A stretch of 26,241 bases of DNA from Bacteroidia bacterium (GCA_905373475.1 CAJPTC010000036.1:1-26241), one strand, 5' to 3'; positions 6,686-14,668 are shown, counted from the first letter of the stretch. Made by a program: numbers and translations. The notes: generated by a model not told the origin, from the sequence alone.

Positions 6686-9137
6686 TTTCTGCGGAGATTT
6701 GTTGGGGTACTTGTGCTTTTTTCGACATCAGTTGTAAGTAGAGTGCCACGACTAACGCTAACAAAATCAGCAATCCGAAAGCAAAGTCTACCCAGCGCGC
6801 CATATAATAGCTTGGCAAAGAGAAAGAGAAGACAATCTCTTTTGCTCCTACGGGGATTTGTAAACCACGCAACAAATAGTCTACGCGGTAGATAGGCGCT
6901 TCTACCCCATCAATGGTAGCCACCCAGCCTTTCGGATAGAAAACTTCTGAGAAGACTGCAAAACGATTGCCCGAAGCTGCCACACGATAGGTTAGCCGAT
7001 TGGGTTCGTAATGTACCAGTTCGATCTGATCGAGGCTGTCTTTGGGTGCGAAGTTGGTAGGTTGCAACGTCTCGGTTTTCAAAATATAAGCTACCCGATC
7101 TACATTTGCTCGCCCAATAGAATCGAGCTCCGCATTCGGCGAATCTACCACTGCCACGCGATCTACAAACCACGCATTACCTAAGGCTGCTGGATTCTGC
7201 TGCACCTGATACCCCTCTCTATCGCGACCAATTATATACTTCGTATTGGTGAGATTCAACATTGCGGGTGTGCCAGCATAGCGATCAATCAGATCCTGAT
7301 ATCTGCGCAGTTTCACACCGTGATAGCCCCCTATTGATTTATGATAGTAGGAAGTAGACGCATCATTGAAAGGGCTAACGCTTGTATTGAAGACTCGATA
7401 GTAGGATTTGTCTTGCAATATCTGCCGATCTGCACTCGTCATGGGGAAGGGCTGTGCATTGTGCGACTTGTTTACGTATACAACGCCATCGTAGCGCTTG
7501 TTCACTAGCCATAAATCAAGAAGCACCAAGACGCCCAATGCCAGAAGCATGGGAGTTTGTTTTAGTTTTCCCCGTAAGAAAAACCATAAAACTCCGCCAC
7601 CTAGAAGAATGAAAAGAGCGCTTCGCAATACATCTGAGCGCATGAGAGCAGCACGATCCAGACTCAAAGCGGTCATGAATTCGGACGGATAGCCCATCTG
7701 AACGTACTGGGCATCGTTCTGCGAGACAAAGTTGAAGCCTAACGACCCAAAAACAAGAAACAATAGCAAGATGCCTAGCAATGAAGCCAACGAAAGGAAA
7801 AGGGCACGCTGTGCACGCTTGTTGTCGTAGTTACCGCGCAACCACTCCGACAGCCCCCAAAATCCGAGCAACGGGACGCAGAACTCGCATATCACAAGGA
7901 TCATGCTCACCGAGCGGAATTTGTTGTAACCTGGGAAAACGGCAAAGAAAAAATCGGTGAACCACTGTAAATTATGCCCCCAAGCAAGGAAGAGAGCTAC
8001 TAATGAAACTATGAGTAGCGCCCAACGCGGAGCGCCCCGCATGAGAAAAAATGAAAAGAAGAAAAGAAAGATAACTACTGCACCGAGATAAACGGGACCA
8101 GAGGTCATAGGTTGATCTCCCCAATAAACTGGGAGCTGTTTCAAAATGGCGCGTTCTTGCTCCTGTGGCAAGTTCATTTTCCGCAAAAACCGCCCGACCT
8201 CAGAGTCGGTAGATAGTTCCATAGCAGAAGAACCACCGTACAAATTGGGAATCAGGAGATTGAAACTTTCGAGCTTCCCGTAACTCCACTGCGTGGCATA
8301 GCTTTTATCGAGCCCCTCATCCTTTTGCTCTGCGGTCTCTGCCAGATAGGACTTACCGCGTATACTGGCTTTGCCGTAATCGTACGTCTGATAGAGACGG
8401 TTAAAGTTTGCTCCTACGCCTAAAACACCCGCCAATACAAGAAAAGCACTTGCCACTACGAATGTACGCAGTTGCTTTGCACGTACTAACTCTACCAATC
8501 GCCAAATAGCAACGGCTAGAAGGATAAAGAATGTGTAATAGGTAATCTGAATATGCCCCGTGGCCAAACTCAAGGCTAAGCTAAGGGCAAAAAGTCCTGC
8601 GCCAGCAATATATTTCCCCTTGTAGGCGAGCAATACACCTGCTACCATAGGCGCCATGTAAGTAATGGCGTGAAGTTTGGCATTGTGTCCTGCGCCCACT
8701 ATGATGAAGAAATAGGTAGAAAAAGCATACCCTACCGCTCCCACGATTGCCAGCCACGGATTTACATCAAGCACAAGCAGTAAGATATAAAACCCTAGCA
8801 TTGCGATAAAAAGGTAGCTAGCGGGACGTGCTCCGAAATTTAGGATGTTGTCTAGGGGAGAGATGAGATTCTTGTCGTAGGTCAAAGAAACCATAACGGC
8901 AGGCATCCCCGAGAACATGCTCCCTGTCCAGAGGCTCTGCTCTCCGTTGTGCGTCTGACGATACTGCTCAAGCTCTTGCGCCGAGCCTTGCCACTGATCT
9001 CGGTCGGTTTGTGCAACCGTTTTTCCTAACAGAAGAGGATAGAAATAAAGATACGAGAGCAGAAGAAAAAGCACGATGGCAACCAGATGGGGTAAGAAAC
9101 TACGCCAACGAATAGGAGTAAGGTGCGACATGTTCAT
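6672..9137 (-). CDS. YfhO-family polytopic membrane protein
   Basis: This is an 821-residue integral membrane protein of the YfhO / GT-C-like type, thought in other bacteria to act in glycosylation of cell-wall or lipid-linked polymers. About a dozen hydrophobic helices are spread over residues 15-560, with one more near the C-terminus (~790-808). The N-terminal loop QTDRDQWQGSAQELEQY and the GHIQITYYTFF block match Bacteroidetes YfhO proteins. A large extracytoplasmic domain (~560-780) precedes the last helix and ends in a basic tail. Two ATGs (9137, 9131) compete for the start; either is possible. It lies 24 bases from the protease gene and overlaps ftsX by 14 bases. Its substrate is unknown here. 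Confidence 0.85.
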   Translation of the reverse strand: MNMSHLTPIRWRSFLPHLVAIVLFLLLSYLYFYPLLLGKTVAQTDRDQWQGSAQELEQYRQTHNGEQSLWTGSMFSGMPAVMVSLTYDKNLISPLDNILNFGARPASYLFIAMLGFYILLLVLDVNPWLAIVGAVGYAFSTYFFIIVGAGHNAKLHAITYMAPMVAGVLLAYKGKYIAGAGLFALSLALSLATGHIQITYYTFFILLAVAIWRLVELVRAKQLRTFVVASAFLVLAGVLGVGANFNRLYQTYDYGKASIRGKSYLAETAEQKDEGLDKSYATQWSYGKLESFNLLIPNLYGGSSAMELSTDSEVGRFLRKMNLPQEQERAILKQLPVYWGDQPMTSGPVYLGAVVIFLFFFSFFLMRGAPRWALLIVSLVALFLAWGHNLQWFTDFFFAVFPGYNKFRSVSMILVICEFCVPLLGFWGLSEWLRGNYDNKRAQRALFLSLASLLGILLLFLVFGSLGFNFVSQNDAQYVQMGYPSEFMTALSLDRAALMRSDVLRSALFILLGGGVLWFFLRGKLKQTPMLLALGVLVLLDLWLVNKRYDGVVYVNKSHNAQPFPMTSADRQILQDKSYYRVFNTSVSPFNDASTSYYHKSIGGYHGVKLRRYQDLIDRYAGTPAMLNLTNTKYIIGRDREGYQVQQNPAALGNAWFVDRVAVVDSPNAELDSIGRANVDRVAYILKTETLQPTNFAPKDSLDQIELVHYEPNRLTYRVAASGNRFAVFSEVFYPKGWVATIDGVEAPIYRVDYLLRGLQIPVGAKEIVFSFSLPSYYMARWVDFAFGLLILLALVVALYLQLMSKKAQVPQQISAENGER

Positions 9138-9161
9138 TCGTGTGTCAATCTGAGGCTTGTA

Positions 9162-10790
9162 TTACTTCCGAGCTTGTAGCTCTAGGTTTTTAGGTTGTGC
9201 AACTAGCTCAAGCGCCTTTTGCAGCTCGTTGTCCAACTCTTGAATTATGGGATAGTAGCCCGCATTGTCCAGCATGCCGCGTACTATCAGCGCTCGCAAT
9301 TGGATTTCTAGCATCTGATCGGCCTTTGCACCGCGCGGAAGTCTTGCCATTTCAGGATTCTCGGTTCGAACCAGCTCATCGAAACGCTGCAACAATTTTT
9401 CTTGTCTCAGGTGCGCATCTAAAGCCTTCCAATCGGCATAACGCGTCAATTCGTTGCGATGTTTATCCACATAGCGTTGTGCAAAACGAATCGGTAGCCC
9501 TCGGTTGGTCACAGCTTTATAGTATGGTGCATACCCCGTTGTATCAAGCGGCACAAAGACATCGGGCATAATGCCACCTCCTCCGTATACAACACGGCCA
9601 TTTGTCGTGGTAAAACGCTGTAATGTATCCTGATGAATGCTGTCGCTGTGCATAAATTCGCCACGCTCCCAGCGTTGCACCCATTCCTCGGCATATTTAT
9701 CGTTTTCTCCGAGTTTATAGGGTTTCTGAATACACCGCCCAGAGGGTGTGTAATATCTCGCTACCGTAAGCCGCAATCCGCTTCCATCGGGGAATAAACG
9801 TTGCTCTTGTACAAGCCCTTTACCAAAAGTGCGACGCCCTACGATAAGCGCCCGGTCGTTATCTTGCATAGCCCCTGCCACGATCTCACTCGAGGAGGCG
9901 GAAAACTCATCGACCAGAATAACCAAAGGGATATTGCGCAACGCGCCTTCGCCTTCTGTACGAATCTCTTGACGCGGACGCGCACGCCCTTCAGTATATA
10001 CAATGAGTTGCCCTTCTTGCAAAAATTGCATAGAGATGAAACAAGCCGCCTCGAGTAAACCGCCGCCATTTCTTCGGAGATCAAACACAAGGCGCTGCAT
10101 CCCCTGTGCAGCCAATTTAAGCACCGCTTCTTGAAACTCGCGCGGTGTCGTCTGTGCAAAACGAGAAAGACGAATTACTCCCGTCAAATCATCTGCCATA
10201 TAGGCGGCTTCTATGCTGTTTATAGGAATTCGGTCGCGAGTGATTTCTATTGCCAAGGTATCTTTTACACCCTTTCGCTCTAATCCTACAACGACCTTCG
10301 TGCCGCGTGGCCCGCGCAGAAGATGCATAACCGAATCAGTCGTAACGCTTTTTCCTACAATGCGATGCCCATCTACACTAAGAAAACGATCGCCCATCAG
10401 GATACCCGCCTTTTCCGAAGGGCCTCCTGCAATAACGCTCTGCACCACAACCGTATCGGTTGCCATGTTGTAAGTAACACCGATACCATCAAAGTCGCCT
10501 CGGAGGGGTTCTGCCACCTCCTCCATTTGGGATGCTGTAAAAAACTCGGAATGCGGGTCGAGTTGCTGCACAAAGAGGTTAATTACGCGATTCTCAATAC
10601 TATCTGTATTCACAGAATCTACGTAGTCCCGCTCTACAGCATCTACGATAGCATGCAGTTTATCGCCCTGCACAATGCTACCAAACAGGCGCGCCAACCG
10701 ATTTGCCGATCTACGTTCTAATACATAAAACGTAGCTGCAAGTGCTGCTAGCGCCAAAAGTAAGATTAAGAGCACCCGTCGTCCCGACAT
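9162..10790 (-). CDS. S41 family C-terminal processing peptidase with PDZ domain
   Basis: This is a membrane-anchored periplasmic serine protease of the CtpA/Prc family. I place the start at 10790 (MSGRRVLL...), giving 542 residues, because GGAGGAAGAAGCAGG directly precedes that ATG and the protein then opens with a single membrane anchor (~residues 5-22). The longer frame to 10934 would put 48 non-family residues in front. A PDZ domain spans about residues 95-185 (DFDGIGVTYN..., GPSEKAGILMGDRFLSVDG). The catalytic core has FSASSSEIVAGAMQ (serine ~299) and RRTFGKGLVQ (lysine ~324), the 25-residue Ser-Lys spacing of the family. The gene overlaps the deaminase gene by 25 bases. Targets are unknown. 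Confidence 0.93.
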   Translation of the reverse strand: MSGRRVLLILLLALAALAATFYVLERRSANRLARLFGSIVQGDKLHAIVDAVERDYVDSVNTDSIENRVINLFVQQLDPHSEFFTASQMEEVAEPLRGDFDGIGVTYNMATDTVVVQSVIAGGPSEKAGILMGDRFLSVDGHRIVGKSVTTDSVMHLLRGPRGTKVVVGLERKGVKDTLAIEITRDRIPINSIEAAYMADDLTGVIRLSRFAQTTPREFQEAVLKLAAQGMQRLVFDLRRNGGGLLEAACFISMQFLQEGQLIVYTEGRARPRQEIRTEGEGALRNIPLVILVDEFSASSSEIVAGAMQDNDRALIVGRRTFGKGLVQEQRLFPDGSGLRLTVARYYTPSGRCIQKPYKLGENDKYAEEWVQRWERGEFMHSDSIHQDTLQRFTTTNGRVVYGGGGIMPDVFVPLDTTGYAPYYKAVTNRGLPIRFAQRYVDKHRNELTRYADWKALDAHLRQEKLLQRFDELVRTENPEMARLPRGAKADQMLEIQLRALIVRGMLDNAGYYPIIQELDNELQKALELVAQPKNLELQARK

Positions 10791-11230
10791 CCTGCTTCTT
10801 CCTCCGATTCGTCTAAGGGAATGTATTCTAAAGCAATACCCGCCCTTGCGAGCAAAGCCAAACCGTCTTGCAGACGGTATAATTCGGAATAAACGACACG
10901 CTGGATGCCTGCCTGTATTATCAATTTTGCGCACTCGAGGCAGGGACTTGAGGTAACGTAAAGAGTAGCGCCTAAACTGCTGTTGGAGGACTTAGCAACT
11001 TTGGAGATAGCGTTTGCCTCCGCATGGAGCACGTATGGGAACGTTTCTCCTGTTTCAGTTTCACAAACATTAGGGAAGCCCGAGGGGGTACCATTGTACC
11101 CATCGGAGATAATCATTTTATCCTTAACAAGCAACGCGCCCACCTGACGACGCTTGCAGTAAGAATTCTCCGCCCAAATCTGCGCCATGCGCAGGTAGCG
11201 CTTGTCTAATTCTCTTTGATTCTTCCGCAC
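10766..11230 (-). CDS. dCMP deaminase / ComEB-like cytidine deaminase family protein
   Basis: This is a zinc-dependent deaminase, likely converting dCMP to dUMP for thymidylate synthesis. The zinc motifs are complete: HAEANAI (zinc histidine and proton-shuttling glutamate) and SSPCLECA (two zinc cysteines). The nucleotide-binding segment SDGYNGTPSGFPNVC is also typical of the dCMP-deaminase clade. The open frame reaches an ATG at 11302, but that ATG lies inside a tRNA-Leu gene and the residues it adds are unlike the family. I therefore use GTG at 11230 (VRKNQRELDKRYLRM), which restores family length (154 aa); TTG at 11239 or ATG at 11188 remain possible. The 3' end overlaps the protease gene by 25 bases, which indicates an operon. 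Confidence 0.88.
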   Translation of the reverse strand: MRKNQRELDKRYLRMAQIWAENSYCKRRQVGALLVKDKMIISDGYNGTPSGFPNVCETETGETFPYVLHAEANAISKVAKSSNSSLGATLYVTSSPCLECAKLIIQAGIQRVVYSELYRLQDGLALLARAGIALEYIPLDESEEEAGCRDDGCS

Positions 11231-11263
11231 CAGACCCAAAGAATTAAGTGCGCCAGAGCGGCG

Positions 11264-11345
11264 TGCCCAGGACCGGAGTCGAACCGGTACGGATTTCTCC
11301 ACTGGTGTTTGAGACCAGCGCGTCTACCAATTCCGCCACCTGGGC
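11264..11345 (-). tRNA. tRNA-Leu (anticodon CAA)
   Basis: The minus strand folds into a class II tRNA of 82 bases. The acceptor stem is GCCCAGG paired with CCTGGGC plus discriminator A, and the D-arm region TGGCGGAATTGGTAGACGCG is typical of tRNA-Leu. The anticodon stem CTGGT/ACCAG encloses loop CTCAAAC (anticodon CAA, 11311-11309), followed by a short variable arm and the T-arm GGTTCGACTCC. The 3' CCA is not encoded. A promoter lies about 27 bases upstream and the deaminase gene begins about 33 bases downstream, so the tRNA may head the long minus-strand transcript. Confidence 0.95.
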
Positions 11346-11371
11346 ATCAAGCCCAACCGTCTAACACGGTG

Positions 11372-11403
11372 CAAAGGTAAGTATTCCTTTGGAAATAGAG
11401 CAA
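11372..11403 (-). promoter_or_regulatory. promoter of tRNA-Leu and probably the downstream cluster
   Basis: The minus strand has TACCTTTG (11379-11372), a full match to TAnnTTTG, and a TTG (11403-11401) 21 bases upstream as the -33 element. Initiation near 11367 would start about 20 bases before the mature tRNA 5' end. No comparable site separates the tRNA from the deaminase gene. Confidence 0.6.
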
Positions 11404-11459
11404 CAACGAGGGAGCAAAACACAGAATTGCCTTTTAGACAAGGAATTAACGAGGCTCGT

Positions 11460-11782
11460 TTACCGCTCGCCACGAATTTCCTGTTCTGCCCAAATCGTTG
11501 CGCAGATGCGTAAGTACCAGTTTACATCGTCGAAATCGAGACGACGCCCTACACGTTTCTGTAACCAGAGGCGCGCGGGCTGGTAGGCGCCAACATAGTG
11601 ATCCCAAACGGATTGGGGGACATTGTTGAAGTACTGCGTATCGTTTATCCAGACCTTTCCGTTGTCGTATTTCACGAATTCTATCTGGTTTGAACCTGCC
11701 ACGTCGAAAGTGGCTATAAGGGGAAGGTTTAACGTCTCATCCATGAGGTGGAGACTACGCAGTTTCTCTCCTATGGTGCAGT
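11460..11782 (-). pseudogene. 3' remnant of a type ISP restriction-modification enzyme
   Basis: About 106 codons remain of a gene that should be well over 800. The readable part starts near IGEKLRSLHLMDE and runs through VWINDTQYFNNVPQSVWDHYVGAYQPARLWLQKRVGRRLDFDD to a natural stop at 11460. This matches the C-terminal specificity region of type ISP single-chain restriction-modification enzymes (helicase-methylase fusions), where a TQYF..VP..VW...(I/V)G.YQPA..WL..R.GR segment is characteristic. The helicase, nuclease and methylase domains are absent. Homology stops around 11780, exactly where a plus-strand IS30 transposase begins, so transposition or a later deletion removed the 5' part. The fragment is intact in frame but cannot be a working enzyme. 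Confidence 0.8.
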
Positions 11783-12674
11783 AATGTTGGCATTCTGCCA
11801 GATAAATCAGTGGTCTTGCGCGAAATACGACGAAATGCAAACAAGCGCAATGGGACATACAAAGCAGAACTGGTGCAACGTAAATATACAGAACGGATGG
11901 TCAGTAAGCCCAAAGCGTGTAAGTTTACAGACGAGATAAAAACGACTGTGGACAAGCTACTTGCGAACAATTATAGCCCAGAGCAGATCTCGCTGGACGC
12001 TGTAGGCGAAAAGGGACGCCCTGTATGAGCTACGAACGCATCTACCAATATCTCTGAGAAGATAAAATGCGCAAAGGAATCTCTATTTACACTTGCGATA
12101 TCAGGGGCGTAAATACCGAAAACGAGGCGCAACCAAAGATTCGCGGGAGAAAATTTGCGACCAAGTAAGCATCGATGAACGCCCAGAAATAGTGGCATTG
12201 AAAAATCGTTTCGGAGATCTAGAGATGGATACCGTCCTCGGGAAAAATCATAAGGGGGCAATACTAACGATCAACGATCGTGCTACTAAATTATGCTGGA
12301 TAAAGCTTCTTACGGGTCGCGAGAGTAAACCTCTCACCAAGCGGGTAATCGAAGTTTTGACGCCGTTACAGTCTATGATCCAAACGATTACTGTGGATAA
12401 TGAGAAAGAATTTGCCTTACATAAAGAAATAACCCAGCAACTCAAGGTCGCTATCTACTTTGCGCATCCGTATCATTCTTGGGAACGCGGCGCGAACGAA
12501 AATATGAACGGACTCATTCGGCAATACCTCCCCAAAGGCATTTCCTTTGAAGGAGTGACAGAGGCGTATGTACTGCAAATACAACAGCAACTAAACAACA
12601 GACCTAGGAAATCGCTAGGCTATTTGACTCCCAAAGAATATGCTTTTGCTAAATTTGGAATTGTAATTACGTAA
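11783..12674 (+). pseudogene. degenerate IS30-family transposase (5'-truncated, frameshifted)
   Basis: The homology begins mid-way through the N-terminal DNA-binding region (ILPDKSVVLREIRRNANKRNGTYKAELVQRKY), so the first few dozen codons and the left IS end are missing. Three lesions break it: a net -1 shift near 12025, a TGA at 12055-12057 where the family has tryptophan (IYQYLW), and a second -1 shift near 12075-12080. Downstream, from LRYQGRKYRKRG (about 12093) to 12674, the DDE catalytic core is uninterrupted: EMDTVLG, TITVDNEKEF (glutamate replaces the usual glycine) and HSWERGANENMNGLIRQ. The catalytic residues survive but no full-length transposase can be made without repair. The gene abuts the type ISP remnant on its left. 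Confidence 0.88.
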
Positions 12675-12686
12675 ATGCGACGGAGG

Positions 12687-12738
12687 GTTGCATTTGTGAC
12701 TTGAATTCAGCTATAGCGTTGCATTTGCCACTTGAATT
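12687..12738 (+). repeat. two direct copies of a 21-bp sequence, probable IS30 right end
   Basis: Copies at 12687-12707 and 12718-12738 share GTTGCATTTG, two variable bases (TG or CC), and ACTTGAATT. They lie just after the transposase stop codon, where the right terminal repeat of an IS30-type element is expected. No matching inverted copy exists at the truncated left end, so the assignment is by position only. Confidence 0.5.
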
Positions 12739-12742
12739 TGGG

Positions 12743-12772
12743 AAATAAAAAAGGCGTTGTAATCAACGCCTT
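12743..12772 (-). terminator. intrinsic terminator after rpiB
   Basis: A perfect 9-pair hairpin, AAGGCGTTG / CAACGCCTT with a 4-base loop (12751-12772), is followed on the minus strand by TTTTTTATTT. It lies about 55 bases past the rpiB stop. It also separates rpiB from the decayed IS30. Confidence 0.85.
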
Positions 12773-12785
12773 AAAATACCTAGCT

Positions 12786-12805
12786 CAAGCGAGCATTCTC
12801 GCTTG
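12786..12805. repeat. perfect 8-bp inverted repeat in the rpiB 3' region
   Basis: The arms CAAGCGAG and CTCGCTTG flank a CATT loop, 20 bases after the rpiB stop and before the terminator. There is no adjacent T tract. It may stabilise the 3' end of the transcript. Confidence 0.5.
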
Positions 12806-12825
12806 TTAATGTTATGCCTTTAATA

Positions 12826-13338
12826 CTAGTGCACGCGACCACTAAATTCATCGCGCTTCTTGTGGCGATTGTAGTTGTTTATCTCTATGAGGTGTACACG
12901 CTCGTCGTGCCGCTGTCCTTCAAACGGAGTTGTGAGGAATACGTGAATCATCTCGAGCGCATTCTCTTTCGATATAAAACGTGCAGGTAGTGCAATCGCA
13001 TTGGCGTTGTTGTGCAAGCGAGCCAAACGCGCTAATTCTACATCCCAACAAAGAGCAGCGCGCACCCCAGGGTGACGATTCAAGGCAATTGCCATACCAT
13101 TTCCTGTACCACAAAATGCTATCCCTAATGCCACTTGATGGGTCAGGATTTTATGCGCCAGTGGGTGAGCATATAATGGATAATCGACCGATACGTTCGG
13201 GTCGTTCGTTCCCCCATCATCTATCACATAGCCAGCTGCCTGAAGAGCCTCATGTACAAAGCGCTTATGCTCTACGCCCGCGTGGTCGCTCGCTAAACCT
13301 ATGGTCAGTTCGTCAAACTGATTGTCTACTGCTATCAT
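12826..13338 (-). CDS. rpiB: ribose-5-phosphate isomerase B
   Basis: RpiB interconverts ribose-5-phosphate and ribulose-5-phosphate in the pentose phosphate pathway (some members act on allose or galactose phosphates). The 170-residue protein has the signatures ASDHAGVEHK (~16-25), FCGTGNGMAIALNR with the catalytic cysteine at ~76, and RLHNNANAIALPAR with a histidine at ~109. It is about 20 residues longer than usual at the C-terminus, ending in a basic, polar tail (NNYNRHKKRDEFSGRVH). An intrinsic terminator follows. It lies downstream of rimM with a 142-base gap, so it probably has its own promoter. Confidence 0.95.
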   Translation of the reverse strand: MIAVDNQFDELTIGLASDHAGVEHKRFVHEALQAAGYVIDDGGTNDPNVSVDYPLYAHPLAHKILTHQVALGIAFCGTGNGMAIALNRHPGVRAALCWDVELARLARLHNNANAIALPARFISKENALEMIHVFLTTPFEGQRHDERVHLIEINNYNRHKKRDEFSGRVH

Positions 13339-13426
13339 GATCCCTATCGTATATCTTAGCTCCGTTAAGCTACTCTTTCACTACTCTGCGCGCAAAAACA
13401 ACGCCCAACACACTGGCTTTGTTTTA

Positions 13427-13434
13427 CAAAATTA
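13427..13434 (-). promoter_or_regulatory. possible rpiB -7 box
   Basis: The minus strand reads TAATTTTG, which fits TAnnTTTG, about 89 bases upstream of the rpiB start and after the rimM stop. No good -33 element is visible at the right distance, so the call is weak. Confidence 0.25.
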
Positions 13435-13480
13435 GGGCTTTGCGGCAATATGTAACCATTCTTAAATTGGTACTATAACG

Positions 13481-14017
13481 CTAGTCAGCGTCAAGTAACC
13501 CGTCAGCTATTTCCAGCTGCAAAATTTCTACGTCCTCTGTGGGCAACTTGTGCACAAGCTCGGGATGAAAAGGGATAAGCACTTCCGATTCGTCTTCGCG
13601 TTCCACAACTAAAAGCATATTGAGCGAATATTGCTCGTAATCGACAATCTGCCCAATTGTTCTCCCCCGCTGATCTTGGAGAGTACATCCTACAAAATAT
13701 TCTAGCGAGAACTCTTCATCGCCCTCGTCGTCGGCGTCGTCGTTCAGAAGTTGGTCGGCAGGGAGGTAGAGTTCGCATCCCGTAAGTTCGTCGGCGGTAA
13801 TGCCATCGGAGAGTTTTTCAAAATAGAGGATTGCCGAATTGTCTGCACGACCTTCGGCAACACGAATCTGAAAGGGTACGGGGAGTCCGTCTATCGCAAC
13901 AAACAAGAAATCGCCCTCTTGGTGCGGGATCTGTTCAAAAATAAAGGGATCGTGCCATACGGTCACGATCCCCCTTTTACTTCCAACAATTTTAACCAAT
14001 CGCCCTACATTCTGCAT
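13481..14017 (-). CDS. rimM: ribosome maturation factor RimM
   Basis: RimM binds ribosomal protein S19 and assists 30S head maturation. The start at 14017 (MQNVGRLVKIVGSKRG, 178 aa) is preferred because CTGGAGACA lies just before it; an ATG at 14053 would add 12 residues without a binding site. The N-terminal beta-barrel domain covers about 1-85, and the PRC-barrel-like C-terminal domain begins near EYFVGCTLQDQRGRTIGQIVDYEQY and contains LIPFHPELVHKL. An acidic stretch, NDDADDEGDEEF, links the two. The pairing with rpsP immediately upstream is a strong clue, because rpsP-rimM is a conserved bacterial gene pair. Sequence similarity alone would be modest. Confidence 0.85.
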   Translation of the reverse strand: MQNVGRLVKIVGSKRGIVTVWHDPFIFEQIPHQEGDFLFVAIDGLPVPFQIRVAEGRADNSAILYFEKLSDGITADELTGCELYLPADQLLNDDADDEGDEEFSLEYFVGCTLQDQRGRTIGQIVDYEQYSLNMLLVVEREDESEVLIPFHPELVHKLPTEDVEILQLEIADGLLDAD

Positions 14018-14065
14018 TGTCTCCAGCGAGACAAAACTATATGCTGGGTGCATTGGTAGTACTGG

Positions 14066-14608
14066 CTACTGAGCGTCTTCTGCAGCAACTGGAGCTTCTG
14101 CGGGTGCAGTAGTATTTTCTTCGCCTTCTGCCTTCTTAGCCGCCTCTTGTTCCTCGTGCTTTTTGCGTAATGCTTCTGCACGCTTTTCGTTTACTTTGGC
14201 TTCAGCCTCAAGGCGAGACTTTGCAGTATCTTGCTTTTGCGACGTCAGAGACTGACGCTTAGCTTCAATCTTCGCTTCTTTTTCTTGCAACCATGCCGCA
14301 AAACGACGATCGGCTTCTTCCTGCGAGAAAGCGCCCTTTGCTACACCGCCTTGTAGATGCTTTCTGAGTAACACCCCTTTGTAAGACAGGATTCGGTTCG
14401 CGGTTAACGTAGGTTGTGCCCCCTGATTCACCCAGTAGAGCGCACGCTCTACATCGATATCGATGGTAGCGGGGTTCGTCATTGGGTTGTATGAACCCAA
14501 ACGCTCAATAAAACGTCCGTCACGTGGTGCACGACTATCGGCTACAATAATGTGATAAAAAGGTTTTCCTTTCCGACCGTGACGGCTCAAACGTATCTTA
14601 ACTGCCAT
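14066..14608 (-). CDS. rpsP: 30S ribosomal protein bS16 with long C-terminal extension
   Basis: The first ~80 residues are classic S16: MAVKIRLSRHGRKGKPFYHIIVADSR, APRDGRFIERLGSYNP and the ALYWVNQGAQPT block. The remaining ~100 residues form an Ala/Glu/Lys-rich, probably helical or disordered tail (EEADRRFAAWLQEKEAKIEAKRQS... to APAEAPVAAEDAQ). Most bacterial S16 proteins are 80-90 residues; a long tail of this type is familiar in Bacteroidetes. The gene heads the rpsP-rimM pair and has a good -7 box about 53 bases upstream. Confidence 0.97.
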   Translation of the reverse strand: MAVKIRLSRHGRKGKPFYHIIVADSRAPRDGRFIERLGSYNPMTNPATIDIDVERALYWVNQGAQPTLTANRILSYKGVLLRKHLQGGVAKGAFSQEEADRRFAAWLQEKEAKIEAKRQSLTSQKQDTAKSRLEAEAKVNEKRAEALRKKHEEQEAAKKAEGEENTTAPAEAPVAAEDAQ

Positions 14609-14660
14609 TTGTCTAAAAACTCGTTTAATAATGACCTACAGTATAACTCGTACTGCTCCA

Positions 14661-14668
14661 CAAAGGTA
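14661..14668 (-). promoter_or_regulatory. promoter (-7 box) of rpsP-rimM
   Basis: The minus strand reads TACCTTTG, an exact TAnnTTTG match. Initiation near 14656 gives a leader of about 50 bases before the rpsP ATG. The -33 region is not a clear TTTG. Confidence 0.55.

Noticed and set aside
10790..10934. 48-residue N-terminal extension of the S41 protease
   Set aside because: It lies wholly within the deaminase coding region, is arginine-rich and not family-like; the internal ATG has a GGAGG site and gives a normal membrane anchor.
11810..12674. Programmed frameshifting to make a full IS30 transposase
   Set aside because: Two separate shifts plus a nonsense codon and a missing 5' end are better explained by decay; IS30 elements normally use a single uninterrupted frame.
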